Source: an uncultured Eubacteriales bacterium
GTDB lineage: Bacteria; Bacillota; Clostridia; Lachnospirales; Lachnospiraceae
Direction: 5' to 3'
Assembly: GCA_900319355.1 (NCBI GenBank)
Contig: ONOC01000003.1
Location: 1 to 64,000, forward strand
Length of the DNA stretch: 64,000 nucleotides
Position numbers and translations under genes: made by a program. A model generated the notes under the pieces. That model worked only from the letters and a program-made list of their open reading frames with translations. It did no database searches and was not told the DNA's origin. This document shows, in pieces, positions 9,819-18,845 of this stretch. How positions within the stretch are numbered: position 1 is the first letter of the stretch; every line of letters begins with the position of its first letter.

Positions 9819-10826
9819 ATGCGTGAGCCTGATGAGATCAGGGGATTTTCTGGTATCGTGGGACACCGGGATGTGGTTTCCCATATTCAGAATGCAATTA
9901 AAACAGGCAAGGTATCGCATGCCTATATCCTGAGCGGTGAGAAGGGCTCCGGAAAAAGGCTGATCGCGACGCTTTTTGCGATGACGCTGCAGTGCGAGGA
10001 GCATGGAACGGATCCCTGCGGGCAGTGCACTTCCTGCCGGAAGGCGCTGTCGGGCAACCATCCGGATATCATCTATGTGACGCACGAGAAGCCGAATTCC
10101 ATCGGCGTTGACGAGATCCGGGAACAGCTGGTGGACGATGCAGCGATACGGCCCTATGAGAGCCCGTACAAGATCTACATCGTCGAGGAGGCCTCGAAGA
10201 TGACGCCGCAGGCGCAGAATGCGCTGCTGAAGACGATCGAGGAGCCGCCGGAATACGTGATCATTATTCTGCTGGCGGAAAATACGGAATCCCTGCTGCC
10301 GACGGTCAATTCGCGCTGTGTGAACCTGAGTCTCAAGCCCGTGTCGGATGCGGAGATGAAGGAATACCTGATGAAGCAGCTGCACATGCCGGATTACCAG
10401 GCGGAGATCGAGGCAGCATTTGCGCAGGGCAATATCGGAAGAGCCAAGAGGATTGCCGAATCTTCTGATTTCATGGAGACGGTGAATAATGCCATCCGGC
10501 TGATGAAGCGCTCCCGGGATCTCGAGGTGTCGGATATGATTGACGCGGTCCGGAATCTGACAAAGGACAGGCAGGAGACCTACGACTATCTGGAGATTTT
10601 TGACATGTGGTTCCGGGACGTTCTGCTGTTCAAGGCAACAAAGGATGTGGACGGCCTCCTTTTCCGCGAGGAGATCAATGCCATAAGGGAGCGCGCCAGA
10701 ATCAGTTCCTATGAGGGAATTGAAAAAATCCAGGAGGCGATCCGCACCGCCGGCGAGCGGCTGAGAGCCAACGTCAATTTTGATCTGACGCTGGAGCTGA
10801 TGTTTTTGACGATCAAGGAGAATTAA
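9819..10826 (+). CDS. holB: DNA polymerase III subunit delta' (HolB)
   Basis: Component of the clamp loader that places the beta clamp on DNA. The 335-residue protein has a P-loop-like SGEKGSGKR (about 40-48), a zinc module with four cysteines (CEEHGTDPCGQCTSC, about 61-75), Walker-B-like IVEEASKMTPQAQNALLKT and the SRC motif of clamp loaders (NSRC). GGGAGG precedes the ATG. The order holB-ricT-trmN6-rsmI is the classic Bacillota arrangement. Confidence 0.94.
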   Translation: MREPDEIRGFSGIVGHRDVVSHIQNAIKTGKVSHAYILSGEKGSGKRLIATLFAMTLQCEEHGTDPCGQCTSCRKALSGNHPDIIYVTHEKPNSIGVDEIREQLVDDAAIRPYESPYKIYIVEEASKMTPQAQNALLKTIEEPPEYVIIILLAENTESLLPTVNSRCVNLSLKPVSDAEMKEYLMKQLHMPDYQAEIEAAFAQGNIGRAKRIAESSDFMETVNNAIRLMKRSRDLEVSDMIDAVRNLTKDRQETYDYLEIFDMWFRDVLLFKATKDVDGLLFREEINAIRERARISSYEGIEKIQEAIRTAGERLRANVNFDLTLELMFLTIKEN

Positions 10827-10833
10827 GCAGTTC

Positions 10834-12252
10834 ATGACGAAGATTATCGGAATCCGGTTCAGAAATGCCGGAAAAGTATATTATTTTGATCCGAAGGATC
10901 TGGAACTGAGGCACGGGGACACGGTGATCGTGGAGACAGCCTCGGGACCGGAATGCGGGAAGGTCGTTCTCTCGGTGCGCGAGGTGCCTGACGAGAAGGT
11001 GATCAAGCCGCTGAGACCGGTGCTCCGCAGAGCGGATGAGCAGGATCTGGAGAAAGAGCAGGAGATCCGGGAAAAGGAAAAAGAGGCGTACCGGATCTGC
11101 CGCGGGAAAATCCGCGCGCACGGCCTTGATATGAAGCTGGTCAAGGCCGAGTATGCGTTCGACGGAAAGAAAATCACCTTTTATTTTACGGCGGACGGCC
11201 GGGTGGATTTCCGTGAGCTTGTCCGCGATCTGGCGTCGGTTTTCAGGACAAGGATCGAGCTTCGGCAGATCGGTGTGCGCGATGAGACCAGGCTTCTCGG
11301 CGGCATCGGGATCTGCGGGCGGCAGCTCTGCTGTGCGTCCTATCTCACGGATTTTGTTCCGGTTTCCATCAAGATGGCGAAGGAACAGAATCTTTCCCTG
11401 AACCCCGGCAAAATCTCCGGCGTCTGCGGCAGACTGATGTGCTGCCTGAAGAACGAAGAGGAAACCTATGAATATCTGAACAAAAATCTTCCCGGCGTGG
11501 GCGATGTGGTTGAGACCCCGGATCAGCGGTCCGGCACGGTTTCTTCCGTCAATGTGCTCCGCCAGAGTGTGCATGTGCTGATTGAAGAGGGAGACGAGAA
11601 GGATATGGAAGAGTATCCGGCCTCCGAACTGACGCTGATCGCGAAGAGGAAGAAGGGCGGCAGGCTTCAGCCGGCGAGAAAGCCGGCAGCGGCTTCGGAC
11701 AGGAAACCGGAGGACGGCGAGGAGCGGAAAGAAGAACGGAAACAGGATACGCCCCCGGAAGAGAAGCCGAACGGGCAGGACCGGAAGCGTGTACCTTCCG
11801 ACGACAGTGAGGAGCGCGCGCAGGGAGCTTCTGAACCGGAAAAGGAAGAAGGAAAAGCAGGCGGCCGCTCCGGAAGAAGCCGCAGAAGCCGCCGCAGGCG
11901 GCAGAATCCGCAGGGTGCGGAGACAGCAGCAGGAAAGAATGAGAATGCGAAGAATCCGGGGAACAGCGGCGCAGCGCGGGGCGATGCAGCACCGCAGGGC
12001 GGCAGAGCGCCGCAGAATGACGGAGCATCGCAGCATGACGGAACCGCACAGAGCGGCGGGACGCCGCGGAACAGCGGAGAGGCAGCCGGAGATCCGGAGG
12101 CCGGAGCACCGAAGAGAAGACACAGAAGTCACAGAAGAAGGCACAGGTCAAATGCCGCGAATAACGGCGGAAGCGACAGCCGGAATGACGGAGGCAGCGC
12201 GAATGCCGGAGATAACGGAAGCGGCGGAGGCTCAGGATCACCTGAAGCTTAA
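10834..12252 (+). CDS. ricT: RicT (PSP1 domain, YaaT) with a long basic C-terminal tail
   Basis: PSP1/RicT family protein; in Bacillus subtilis RicT acts with RicA and RicF in an Fe-S complex affecting sporulation, competence and RNase Y activity. The first ~260 residues match the family, including the cysteine clusters GICGRQLCC and CGRLMCC that bind iron-sulfur. Residues ~265-472 are a low-complexity extension rich in Arg, Ser, Gly, Glu and Gln, ending in Arg/His clusters (RSRRSRRRR, RRHRSHRRRHRS), unusual in length for RicT and perhaps RNA-binding (inference). Its end overlaps the next gene by 50 bases. Confidence 0.88.
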   Translation: MTKIIGIRFRNAGKVYYFDPKDLELRHGDTVIVETASGPECGKVVLSVREVPDEKVIKPLRPVLRRADEQDLEKEQEIREKEKEAYRICRGKIRAHGLDMKLVKAEYAFDGKKITFYFTADGRVDFRELVRDLASVFRTRIELRQIGVRDETRLLGGIGICGRQLCCASYLTDFVPVSIKMAKEQNLSLNPGKISGVCGRLMCCLKNEEETYEYLNKNLPGVGDVVETPDQRSGTVSSVNVLRQSVHVLIEEGDEKDMEEYPASELTLIAKRKKGGRLQPARKPAAASDRKPEDGEERKEERKQDTPPEEKPNGQDRKRVPSDDSEERAQGASEPEKEEGKAGGRSGRSRRSRRRRQNPQGAETAAGKNENAKNPGNSGAARGDAAPQGGRAPQNDGASQHDGTAQSGGTPRNSGEAAGDPEAGAPKRRHRSHRRRHRSNAANNGGSDSRNDGGSANAGDNGSGGGSGSPEA

Positions 12253-12976
12253 GGAAGACGAGCAGCTGGATGATCTGCAGAACGGATTTTTTATCATCCA
12301 GGGCAGAAAAAACTTCCGGTACGGGATGGATGCGGTGCTCCTTGCTGATTTTGCCAGAGCCGGCACGGACGAGAAGGTTCTGGACCTGGGTACGGGCACA
12401 GGTATTGTGCCGGTTCTTCTTGCCGCGCGCGGGAAGGGCGCTCACATCACCGGCCTGGAGATTCAGGAGCGTTCTGCCGATATGGCGGAAAGAAGTGTCG
12501 CGTATAACCATCTTGAGGAAAAAATCAACATTGTCAGAGGTGACATGAGGGAAGCCGCGTCGATCTTCGGCGCAGCTTCTTTTGATGTCGTGACGTGCAA
12601 TCCGCCCTATATGATCGGAGGGCACGGCCTGACCAACCCGGATCCCGCGCTGGCGGCGGCCCGCCATGAGATCTGCGGGACGTTCCGGGATTTTGCAGCT
12701 GTCACGGAGAAGCTTCTGGTGCCGCACGGGCGGTTTTATCTGATTCACCGGCCGTTCCGGCTGGCGGAGATTATGGATACGCTGCGGGAGTTTCACCTGG
12801 AACCCAAGAGGATGCGTCTGGTATATCCTTTTATCGACCGGGAGCCGAATCTGGTGCTGCTGGAGGCGTGCCGCGGCGGAAATGCGCGGCTGACGGTGGA
12901 AAAGCCGCTGATCGTGTACCGGGAGGCGGGGATTTTTACCGATGAAATCCGTGCCATTTACGGGGACGGAAGATGA
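12203..12976 (+). CDS. trmN6: tRNA1(Val) A37 N6-methyltransferase (TrmN6/YabB family)
   Basis: SAM-dependent methyltransferase of the N6-adenine family. The start at 12203 has GGAGG eight bases upstream and lies inside the ricT reading frame; much longer in-frame extensions upstream are ricT shadow. About 257 residues: the SAM-binding motif is VLDLGTGTGIVPVLL (about 51-65), and the catalytic NPPY motif occurs in VTCNPPYMIGG. The family methylates A37 of tRNA1(Val); the exact RNA substrate in this organism is inferred from family. Translation is probably coupled to ricT. Confidence 0.85.
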   Translation: MPEITEAAEAQDHLKLKEDEQLDDLQNGFFIIQGRKNFRYGMDAVLLADFARAGTDEKVLDLGTGTGIVPVLLAARGKGAHITGLEIQERSADMAERSVAYNHLEEKINIVRGDMREAASIFGAASFDVVTCNPPYMIGGHGLTNPDPALAAARHEICGTFRDFAAVTEKLLVPHGRFYLIHRPFRLAEIMDTLREFHLEPKRMRLVYPFIDREPNLVLLEACRGGNARLTVEKPLIVYREAGIFTDEIRAIYGDGR

Positions 12977-13099
12977 ACGGCATGCAACGGAATCAGGCAC
13001 GGCGGAAAAGAAACCCGGACGGCAGAACCGGATGAAGCGGGAAGCGGAATCCGGTGCAGCGGATGACGGGACAGCGCAAAGAGATAAGAGAGGAACGAT

Positions 13100-13951
13100 A
13101 TGGCGGGAAAACTGGTGCTCTGTGCGACACCGATCGGCAATCTGGAGGATATGCCGGAGAGAACGGTGAGGGCGCTGAAGGAAGCGGATCTGATCGCCGC
13201 GGAGGATACGAGGAACAGCATACGTCTGCTCAGTCATTTTGATATTCATACGCCGATGACGGCTTATCACGAGAACAACCGCTATGACAAGGGCAGAGAA
13301 CTGCTGGAGCGCATGAAAGAAGGCGCTGTGGTGGCACTGATCACGGATGCGGGCACGCCGGGCATATCCGATCCCGGCGAGGCGCTGGTGGCCATGTGCT
13401 GCGAAGCCGGGATTGACGTAACCGCCGTTCCGGGGCCCGCGGCATGCATCACGGCACTCATCATTTCCGGGCTGCCGACGAGGAGATTCGTGTTCGAGGC
13501 TTTTCTGCCGACGGATAAAAAGGAGCGGCGCGGCATTCTGGACAGTCTGAAGACCGAGACCAGGACCATGATCATCTACGAGGCGCCGCACAGACTCAGG
13601 AAAACGCTGCCGGAGCTCCGCGATGTCTTCGGCGGGAGCCGGAGGATCGCCCTCTGCCGGGAACTGACAAAAATCCACGAGGAGGTGCAGCGGACGACGC
13701 TGGACGGCGCCTGCCGGATCTATGAGGAGCGAGAGCCGCGCGGCGAGTATGTGCTGGTCATTGAGGGCAGAAATCCGGAAGAAGCCGAAGCCGAGAAAAA
13801 ACAGGCCTGGGAGGCCCTCTCTGTGGAGGAGCATCTGCAGCGGTACCTTGATCAGGGACTGGACCGTAAGGAGGCCATGAAGGCGGTCGCCCGTGACCGC
13901 GGCGTAGGCAAGAGAGAGATCTACCGCTATCTCGTGGATCACGGGGCATAA
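13100..13951 (+). CDS. rsmI: 16S rRNA (cytidine1402-2'-O)-methyltransferase (RsmI)
   Basis: Methylates the ribose of C1402 in the ribosomal decoding centre. A 283-residue tetrapyrrole-methylase-fold protein with the N-terminal LVLCATPIGNLEDM, the AEDTRNS motif, DAGTPGISDPG and the VTAVPGPAACITALIISGL segment characteristic of RsmI. GAGGAAC precedes the ATG. Last gene of the holB-ricT-trmN6-rsmI cluster. Confidence 0.96.
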   Translation: MAGKLVLCATPIGNLEDMPERTVRALKEADLIAAEDTRNSIRLLSHFDIHTPMTAYHENNRYDKGRELLERMKEGAVVALITDAGTPGISDPGEALVAMCCEAGIDVTAVPGPAACITALIISGLPTRRFVFEAFLPTDKKERRGILDSLKTETRTMIIYEAPHRLRKTLPELRDVFGGSRRIALCRELTKIHEEVQRTTLDGACRIYEEREPRGEYVLVIEGRNPEEAEAEKKQAWEALSVEEHLQRYLDQGLDRKEAMKAVARDRGVGKREIYRYLVDHGA

Positions 13952-13981
13952 CGCCGGAAAATGACGGGTCATGGGGCAGGA

Positions 13982-14010
13982 TTGCAATCATGACGGCACC
14001 GCGATATAAT
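13982..14010 (+). promoter_or_regulatory. hpf promoter
   Basis: TTGCAA (13982-13987), exactly 17 bases, TATAAT (14005-14010). Predicted start about 14017, at the edge of the structured leader. Confidence 0.8.
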
Positions 14011-14013
14011 GGT

Positions 14014-14112
14014 GAAATCACAGTGGGTTTTTATACGCAGGCATCGGTATGATCCGGAAGGGATTTCCGGCGTCGGTTGACCGTATGGAGAAAAGGGCGA
14101 ACCCACAATAAA
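14014..14112 (+). ncRNA. Probable raiA RNA motif in the hpf leader
   Basis: Directly after the promoter, GTGGGTT (14023-14029) pairs with AACCCAC (14100-14106), closing a ~70-base domain that contains a CCGGAA/TTCCGG hairpin (14054-14070) and a conserved-looking single-stranded segment ATGGAGAAAAGGGCG. Position immediately upstream of a raiA/hpf gene in a Clostridia, with a long closing stem, fits the raiA RNA motif described by comparative genomics. I identify it by context and shape; a covariance-model search was not possible here. Confidence 0.65.
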
Positions 14113-14130
14113 AGAGAAAGGACAACTCTT

Positions 14131-14658
14131 ATGAATATTACAATCAGCGGTAAAAACGTAGAGGTAACGGATGCTCTGAGAAACACGATCAATGAGAAGC
14201 TTGGAAAGCTGGAACGTTATTTCACACCGGACACCAATGTGATCGTCACACTGAGTGTGGAGAAGGAAAGACAGAAGATTGAGGTTACGATTCCCGTGAA
14301 GGGAAGAATCATCCGTTCCGAGCAGGTCAGCAACGACATGTACATCTCCATTGACCTCGTGGAGGAAGTCATTGAGCGTCAGCTCCGCAAGTACAAGAAC
14401 AAAATTATCGATAAGAAACAGAACGCGGCCAATTTCCAGAAGGCCTATATCGAGAATGACTATATGGAGAATGAGGACATCAAGATTGTCCGCACCAAGA
14501 AATTCCCTGTAAAGCCGATGTATCCGGAAGATGCCTGCGTTCAGATGGAACTGCTCGGACATAATTTCTTTGTGTTCATGAATGCGGATACCGATCAGGT
14601 CAACGTTGTTTACAAGAGAAAGGGCGGCACATACGGCCTGATTGAGCCCGAAGTCTGA
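14131..14658 (+). CDS. hpf: Long-form ribosome hibernation promoting factor (HPF/RaiA)
   Basis: Binds 30S subunits and dimerises 70S ribosomes into inactive 100S particles in starvation or stationary phase. The 175-residue length, N-terminal MNITISGKNVEVTDALR domain and C-terminal KKFPVKPMYPEDACVQMELLGHNFFVF dimerisation domain identify the long form typical of Bacillota. AAAGGA precedes the ATG at 14131; an earlier in-frame start (14077) would lie inside the leader RNA. Followed 55 bases later by secA, as in many Bacillota. Confidence 0.96.
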   Translation: MNITISGKNVEVTDALRNTINEKLGKLERYFTPDTNVIVTLSVEKERQKIEVTIPVKGRIIRSEQVSNDMYISIDLVEEVIERQLRKYKNKIIDKKQNAANFQKAYIENDYMENEDIKIVRTKKFPVKPMYPEDACVQMELLGHNFFVFMNADTDQVNVVYKRKGGTYGLIEPEV

Positions 14659-14713
14659 TCCGGCTGTCAACGGATGACATCAGTCCGCCCGGAAGTATAG
14701 GAGTTTACTGTAT

Positions 14714-17308
14714 ATGAAATTATCTGATAAAATTTTCGGCACGCACAGCGAGCGCGAGATCAAGCGCATCATGCCTGTCGTGAAAAAGATCGAGGCACTT
14801 CAGCCGACCATGCAGGCGATGTCCGATGATGAACTGAAGGCCCAGACCCCGAAATTTAAGGAGAGGCTGGCAAACGGCGAGACACTGGATGACATTCTCC
14901 CGGAGGCTTTTGCAACGGTCCGAGAGGCGGCGAAGAGAGTGATCGGTCTGGAGCCCTACGAGGTCCAGATCATCGGCGGCATTATTCTTCATCAGGGCCG
15001 TATCGCAGAGATGAAGACCGGTGAAGGAAAAACCCTGGTATCGACCATGCCGGCTTATCTGAATGCACTGACCGGACGCGGTGTTCACATCATCACAGTC
15101 AATGATTATCTGGCACAGCGTGACGCGGGATGGATGGGCAAGGTCCATGAATTCCTCGGCCTCACGGTCGGATGCGTACTGAACAGCATGAAGAATGATG
15201 AGCGCAGAAAGCAGTATAACTGCGACATCACTTATGTAACGAACAACGAGGACGGTTTCGACTATCTCCGTGACAACATGGTCATCTATAAGGACCGTAT
15301 GGTACAGAGAGGACTGGTCTATGCCATCATCGATGAGGTCGATTCCGTCCTGATTGATGAGGCGAGAACACCGCTGATCATTTCCGGACAGAGCGGAAAG
15401 TCCACCAAACTGTACGAGACCTGCGATATTCTGGCTACTCAGCTTCAGCAGGGCGAGGCGTCGGGTGAAGTGACGAAGATGACCGCGCTGATGGGCGAGG
15501 AAATTACCGAGACCGGCGATTTTATCGTCAATGAAAAGGATAAACTGGTTACGCTGACGGATCAGGGCGTGAAGAAGGTAGAGCAGTTCTTCCATATTGA
15601 GAACCTGTCCGATCCGGAGAACCTGGAGATCCAGCATCATGTAAACATGGCGCTGCGCGCACATTATCTGATGCACAGGGACCAGGACTACATTGTCAAG
15701 GATGATCAGGTCTTCATCGTCGATGAATTTACCGGCCGTGTCCTGCCGGGACGCCGTTATTCGGACGGCCTCCATCAGGCGATCGAGGCAAAGGAGCACG
15801 TCAAGGTGAAACGGGAGTCGAAGACCCTCGCTACCATCACCTTCCAGAACTTCTTCAACAAATACGAGAAGAAGGCTGGCATGACCGGTACCGCACTGAC
15901 AGAGGAACAGGAGTTCCGTGAGATCTACGGCATGGATGTCGTGGAGATTCCCACAAACAGACCGATTGCCCGTATTGATCATGAAGATGCCGTGTACATG
16001 ACGAAGAAGGAAAAGTACAAGGCGGTTATCGATGAGGTGGTGGCATCTCATGAGAAGGGCCAGCCGGTGCTTGTCGGTACGGTAAATATTGATACCTCGG
16101 AACTTCTTTCGAAGATGCTGAACCGCAGGGGCATCCAGCATCAGGTACTGAATGCGAAATACCATGAGCTCGAGGCGGAGATCATCTCGCACGCGGGTGA
16201 AGCCGGATCCGTCACGATCGCGACGAACATGGCCGGCCGTGGTACCGATATTAAGCTGGATGATGCGGCGAGAGCCGCCGGCGGCCTGAAGGTCATCGGT
16301 ACGGAGCGCCATGAATCCAGACGTATCGACAATCAGCTCCGCGGCCGTTCCGGCCGTCAGGGAGATCCCGGTGAGAGCCGTTTCTACATTTCACTGGAAG
16401 ATGACCTGATGCGTCTGTTCGGTTCTGAGAAGCTGATGAATGTGTTCCGTTCTCTCGGCGTGGCAGAGGGCGAGGAAATTCATCACAAGATGCTTTCCTC
16501 CGCCATCCAGAAGGCGCAGGAGAGAATCGAGAGCAACAACTACGGCATCCGTAAGAACCTGCTCGAGTATGACCTGGTCAACAACGAGCAGCGTGAGATC
16601 ATATACAGAGAGCGCCGCCAGGTGCTTGACGGAGATTCGATGAGAGACTCCATCATGAAGATGATCTCCGATACCGTAGACGCTACCGTTGACCGCGCCA
16701 TCGGCGAGAATGCGGAGAGCGAGGACTGGGATCTGGATGAGCTGAACCGTCTGCTGCTTCCGACCATTCCGCTGGATCCGGTGACGCAGGACGATGTCAG
16801 CGGCATGTCCAGGGAACAGCTGAAGCAGAATATCAAGGAAAAAGCGGTGGCTCTTTACGAGGACAAGGAATCTCAGTTTGAGACACCTGAACAGATCCGT
16901 GAGCTTGAGCGCGTCATCCTGCTCCGTGTCATCGATGAACACTGGATGAATCATATCGATGATATGGAACAGCTCCGTCAGGGCATCGGTCTGGTCGGCT
17001 ACGGCCAGAGAGACCCGAAGGTTGAGTACAAGATGCTGGCCTATGACATGTTCAATGAAATGACGGAGAGCATTCAGCAGGATACAATCCGTCTTCTGTA
17101 TCACGTGCGTGTGGAGCAGAAGGTTGAGCGTGAGGAAGTGGCGCAGGTGACGGGTACCAACCGCGACGATACCTCAAAGAAGAAACCGGTTGCCCGCAAA
17201 GCGAAAAAAATCTATCCGAACGATCCGTGCCCGTGCGGCAGCGGCCTGAAATACAAGCAGTGCCACGGACGCAAGGGAGCGCCGCCGCTTCCGGACAGCG
17301 TCGTCTGA
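14714..17308 (+). CDS. secA: Preprotein translocase ATPase SecA
   Basis: Motor of the Sec protein export pathway at the cytoplasmic membrane. The 864-residue protein has Walker [11 protein letters not shown] (about residue 100-109), the [21 protein letters not shown]alker B region, the RGTDI and [13 protein letters not shown] helicase motifs, and a C-terminal zinc-binding SEC-C motif [14 protein letters not shown] that contacts SecB or ribosomes. AGGAG precedes the ATG. Full length with no anomalies. Confidence 0.98.
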   Translation: MKLSDKIFGTHSEREIKRIMPVVKKIEALQPTMQAMSDDELKAQTPKFKERLANGETLDDILPEAFATVREAAKRVIGLEPYEVQIIGGIILHQGRIAEMKTGEGKTLVSTMPAYLNALTGRGVHIITVNDYLAQRDAGWMGKVHEFLGLTVGCVLNSMKNDERRKQYNCDITYVTNNEDGFDYLRDNMVIYKDRMVQRGLVYAIIDEVDSVLIDEARTPLIISGQSGKSTKLYETCDILATQLQQGEASGEVTKMTALMGEEITETGDFIVNEKDKLVTLTDQGVKKVEQFFHIENLSDPENLEIQHHVNMALRAHYLMHRDQDYIVKDDQVFIVDEFTGRVLPGRRYSDGLHQAIEAKEHVKVKRESKTLATITFQNFFNKYEKKAGMTGTALTEEQEFREIYGMDVVEIPTNRPIARIDHEDAVYMTKKEKYKAVIDEVVASHEKGQPVLVGTVNIDTSELLSKMLNRRGIQHQVLNAKYHELEAEIISHAGEAGSVTIATNMAGRGTDIKLDDAARAAGGLKVIGTERHESRRIDNQLRGRSGRQGDPGESRFYISLEDDLMRLFGSEKLMNVFRSLGVAEGEEIHHKMLSSAIQKAQERIESNNYGIRKNLLEYDLVNNEQREIIYRERRQVLDGDSMRDSIMKMISDTVDATVDRAIGENAESEDWDLDELNRLLLPTIPLDPVTQDDVSGMSREQLKQNIKEKAVALYEDKESQFETPEQIRELERVILLRVIDEHWMNHIDDMEQLRQGIGLVGYGQRDPKVEYKMLAYDMFNEMTESIQQDTIRLLYHVRVEQKVEREEVAQVTGTNRDDTSKKKPVARKAKKIYPNDPCPCGSGLKYKQCHGRKGAPPLPDSVV

Positions 17309-17451
17309 CGCCCGGACGGAACAGCAGATCCGGACAGAGAAACTCCGGTGCCGTACCGGTCCGGCGCCGGAATGAAAGACAGGAAACTGTCAGACCGGAA
17401 TAAAATTTTCACGAAAGTGAGCGCCTGACGGCGCGAAAGGTGGTGAAGCTG

Positions 17452-18589
17452 ATGGTTGTTGAACTGGAAAACATGAAACAGGAATTAAAGAACTATGAGC
17501 AGCCGTTAGTGGAAGTGAGGGATTCACTTTGACCTCGCTGCAAAGGAACAGCGGATCGAAGAATTAGAGCGCAGAATGGAAGAACCGGATTTCTGGAACA
17601 ATCCGGATGAAGCGCAGAAGGAAACAAAAGAACTGGGCGATCTGAAAAATGACCGCGACAGCTATAAAAAACTGGTCTCAGCCAGAGAAGATATCGAGAC
17701 ACTGATTGAGATGGGCGAGGAAGAGAACGATGCTTCCGTTGTTCCCGAGGTTCGCGAGATGCTCGATCAGTTCATTGACGATCTGGATGACATGAGGATC
17801 AAAACGCTGCTGTCAGAGGAATATGATGACCGCAATGCGATCGTCAAACTGAATTCCGGCGCCGGCGGCACCGAAGCCATGGACTGGTGCAGCATGCTCT
17901 ACCGCATGTATACGAGATGGGCGGAGCGAAAAGGGTTCCGGATCGAGGTGCTCGATTACCAGGAAGGCGATGAGGCGGGCATCAAGTCCGTTATGTTCCA
18001 GGTTAACGGGGAGAATGCCTACGGACTGCTGAAGTCTGAGGCGGGCGTTCACCGTCTTGTACGGATTTCTCCGTTTAATGCTCAGGCCAAGCGGCAGACG
18101 TCATTTGTTTCGGCGGATGTCATGCCGGAGCTGGATAATGATATCAACATTGAGGTGCCGGACAAGGATATCCGGGTGGATACCTATCGTTCGAGCGGAG
18201 CCGGCGGACAGCATATCAACAAGACGTCTTCCGCCATCCGCATCACCCACCTTCCGACCGGTATTGTGGTTACCTGTCAGAATGAGCGTTCTCAGCATAT
18301 GAACAAGGACAAGGCCATGCAGGTCCTGAAAGCCAAGCTGTATATGCTGGAACAGCAGAAGCAGGAAGAGGAGGCAGCGGATATCCGCGGAGAAGTGACG
18401 GATATTGCCTGGGGTCACCAGATCCGTTCTTATGTACTCCAGCCCTATACCATGGTGAAGGATCTCAGGACCGGAGAGGAACGCGCGCAGGCTGACGCGG
18501 TACTTGACGGAGATATAGACCGCTTTATTTTTGCGTACCTGAAATGGAAGGCACTGCAGAAAAAAGAGCGGGCAAAACAGTCCGGGTGA
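17452..18589 (+). CDS. prfB: Peptide chain release factor 2 (programmed +1 frameshift)
   Basis: Recognises UGA and UAA and releases the finished peptide. The gene is split: frame one runs from the ATG at 17452 for 26 codons to CTT, then an in-frame TGA at 17530; skipping T17530 continues from GAC at 17531 to the stop at 18589 (join 17452-17529 and 17531-18589, about 378 residues). The slippery site CTTTGAC is the universal prfB signal that lets RF2 sense its own level. The upstream SD-like stimulator is AGGG five bases before CTT, weaker and more distant than the textbook three-base spacing. GGQ is present in GAGGQHINKTSS; SPF occurs in VRISPFNAQ. GGTGGTG precedes the ATG. Confidence 0.95.
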
Positions 18590-18636
18590 ACGGACTGACA
18601 GGGGTTAGATTTTGTAGGGCCATATACTACAGGTAG

Positions 18637-18816
18637 TGCCACATATTGTATAAGCTACGGATTGCTCCGTGCTTCGCACTCCCGCAATCCTACAGGTATT
18701 CGCACTTTCGTTCCGCTTACGCGTCACTTCGTGCTCATACCTGTTAAACCGCATACAGCCTCTTACACACGCTTCGCGTGTGACGAGTCTGTCTGCGATT
18801 CGAAGAGCTTATACAA
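18637..18816 (-). repeat. Interspersed structured repeat, copy B1 (longest)
   Basis: Between prfB and hom, in minus orientation relative to copy A. It is bounded by an 11-bp inverted repeat, TTGTATAAGCT (18646-18656) and AGCTTATACAA (18806-18816). Inside are GGATTGC/GCAATCC (18659-18690) around GTGC-TTC-GCAC, ACAGGTAT/ATACCTGT, and a long hairpin with CACACGC-TTC-GCGTGTG at its tip. The outer sequence TGCCACATA (18637) continues the similarity to the other copies. It ends about 30 bases before the hom start codon. Confidence 0.85.
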
Positions 18817-18845
18817 TAACTTCAGATGAGAGTGAGGATAAGCAG

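Noticed and set aside
11549..13987. 812-codon open frame on the minus strand across ricT, trmN6 and rsmI
   Set aside because: Arg/Ser/Cys/His-rich translation with no family motif; antisense to three well-supported genes and explained by their GC-rich codons.
14720..16312. 530-codon minus-strand open frame opposite secA
   Set aside because: Shadow of SecA, which is conserved throughout this segment.
18590..18845. T-box leader before hom
   Set aside because: No T-box sequence, specifier loop or antiterminator; the structure is explained by the interspersed repeat.
18669..18845. N-terminal extension of homoserine dehydrogenase
   Set aside because: Encoded by repeat DNA, absent from the family, and a good ribosome site precedes the ATG at 18846.
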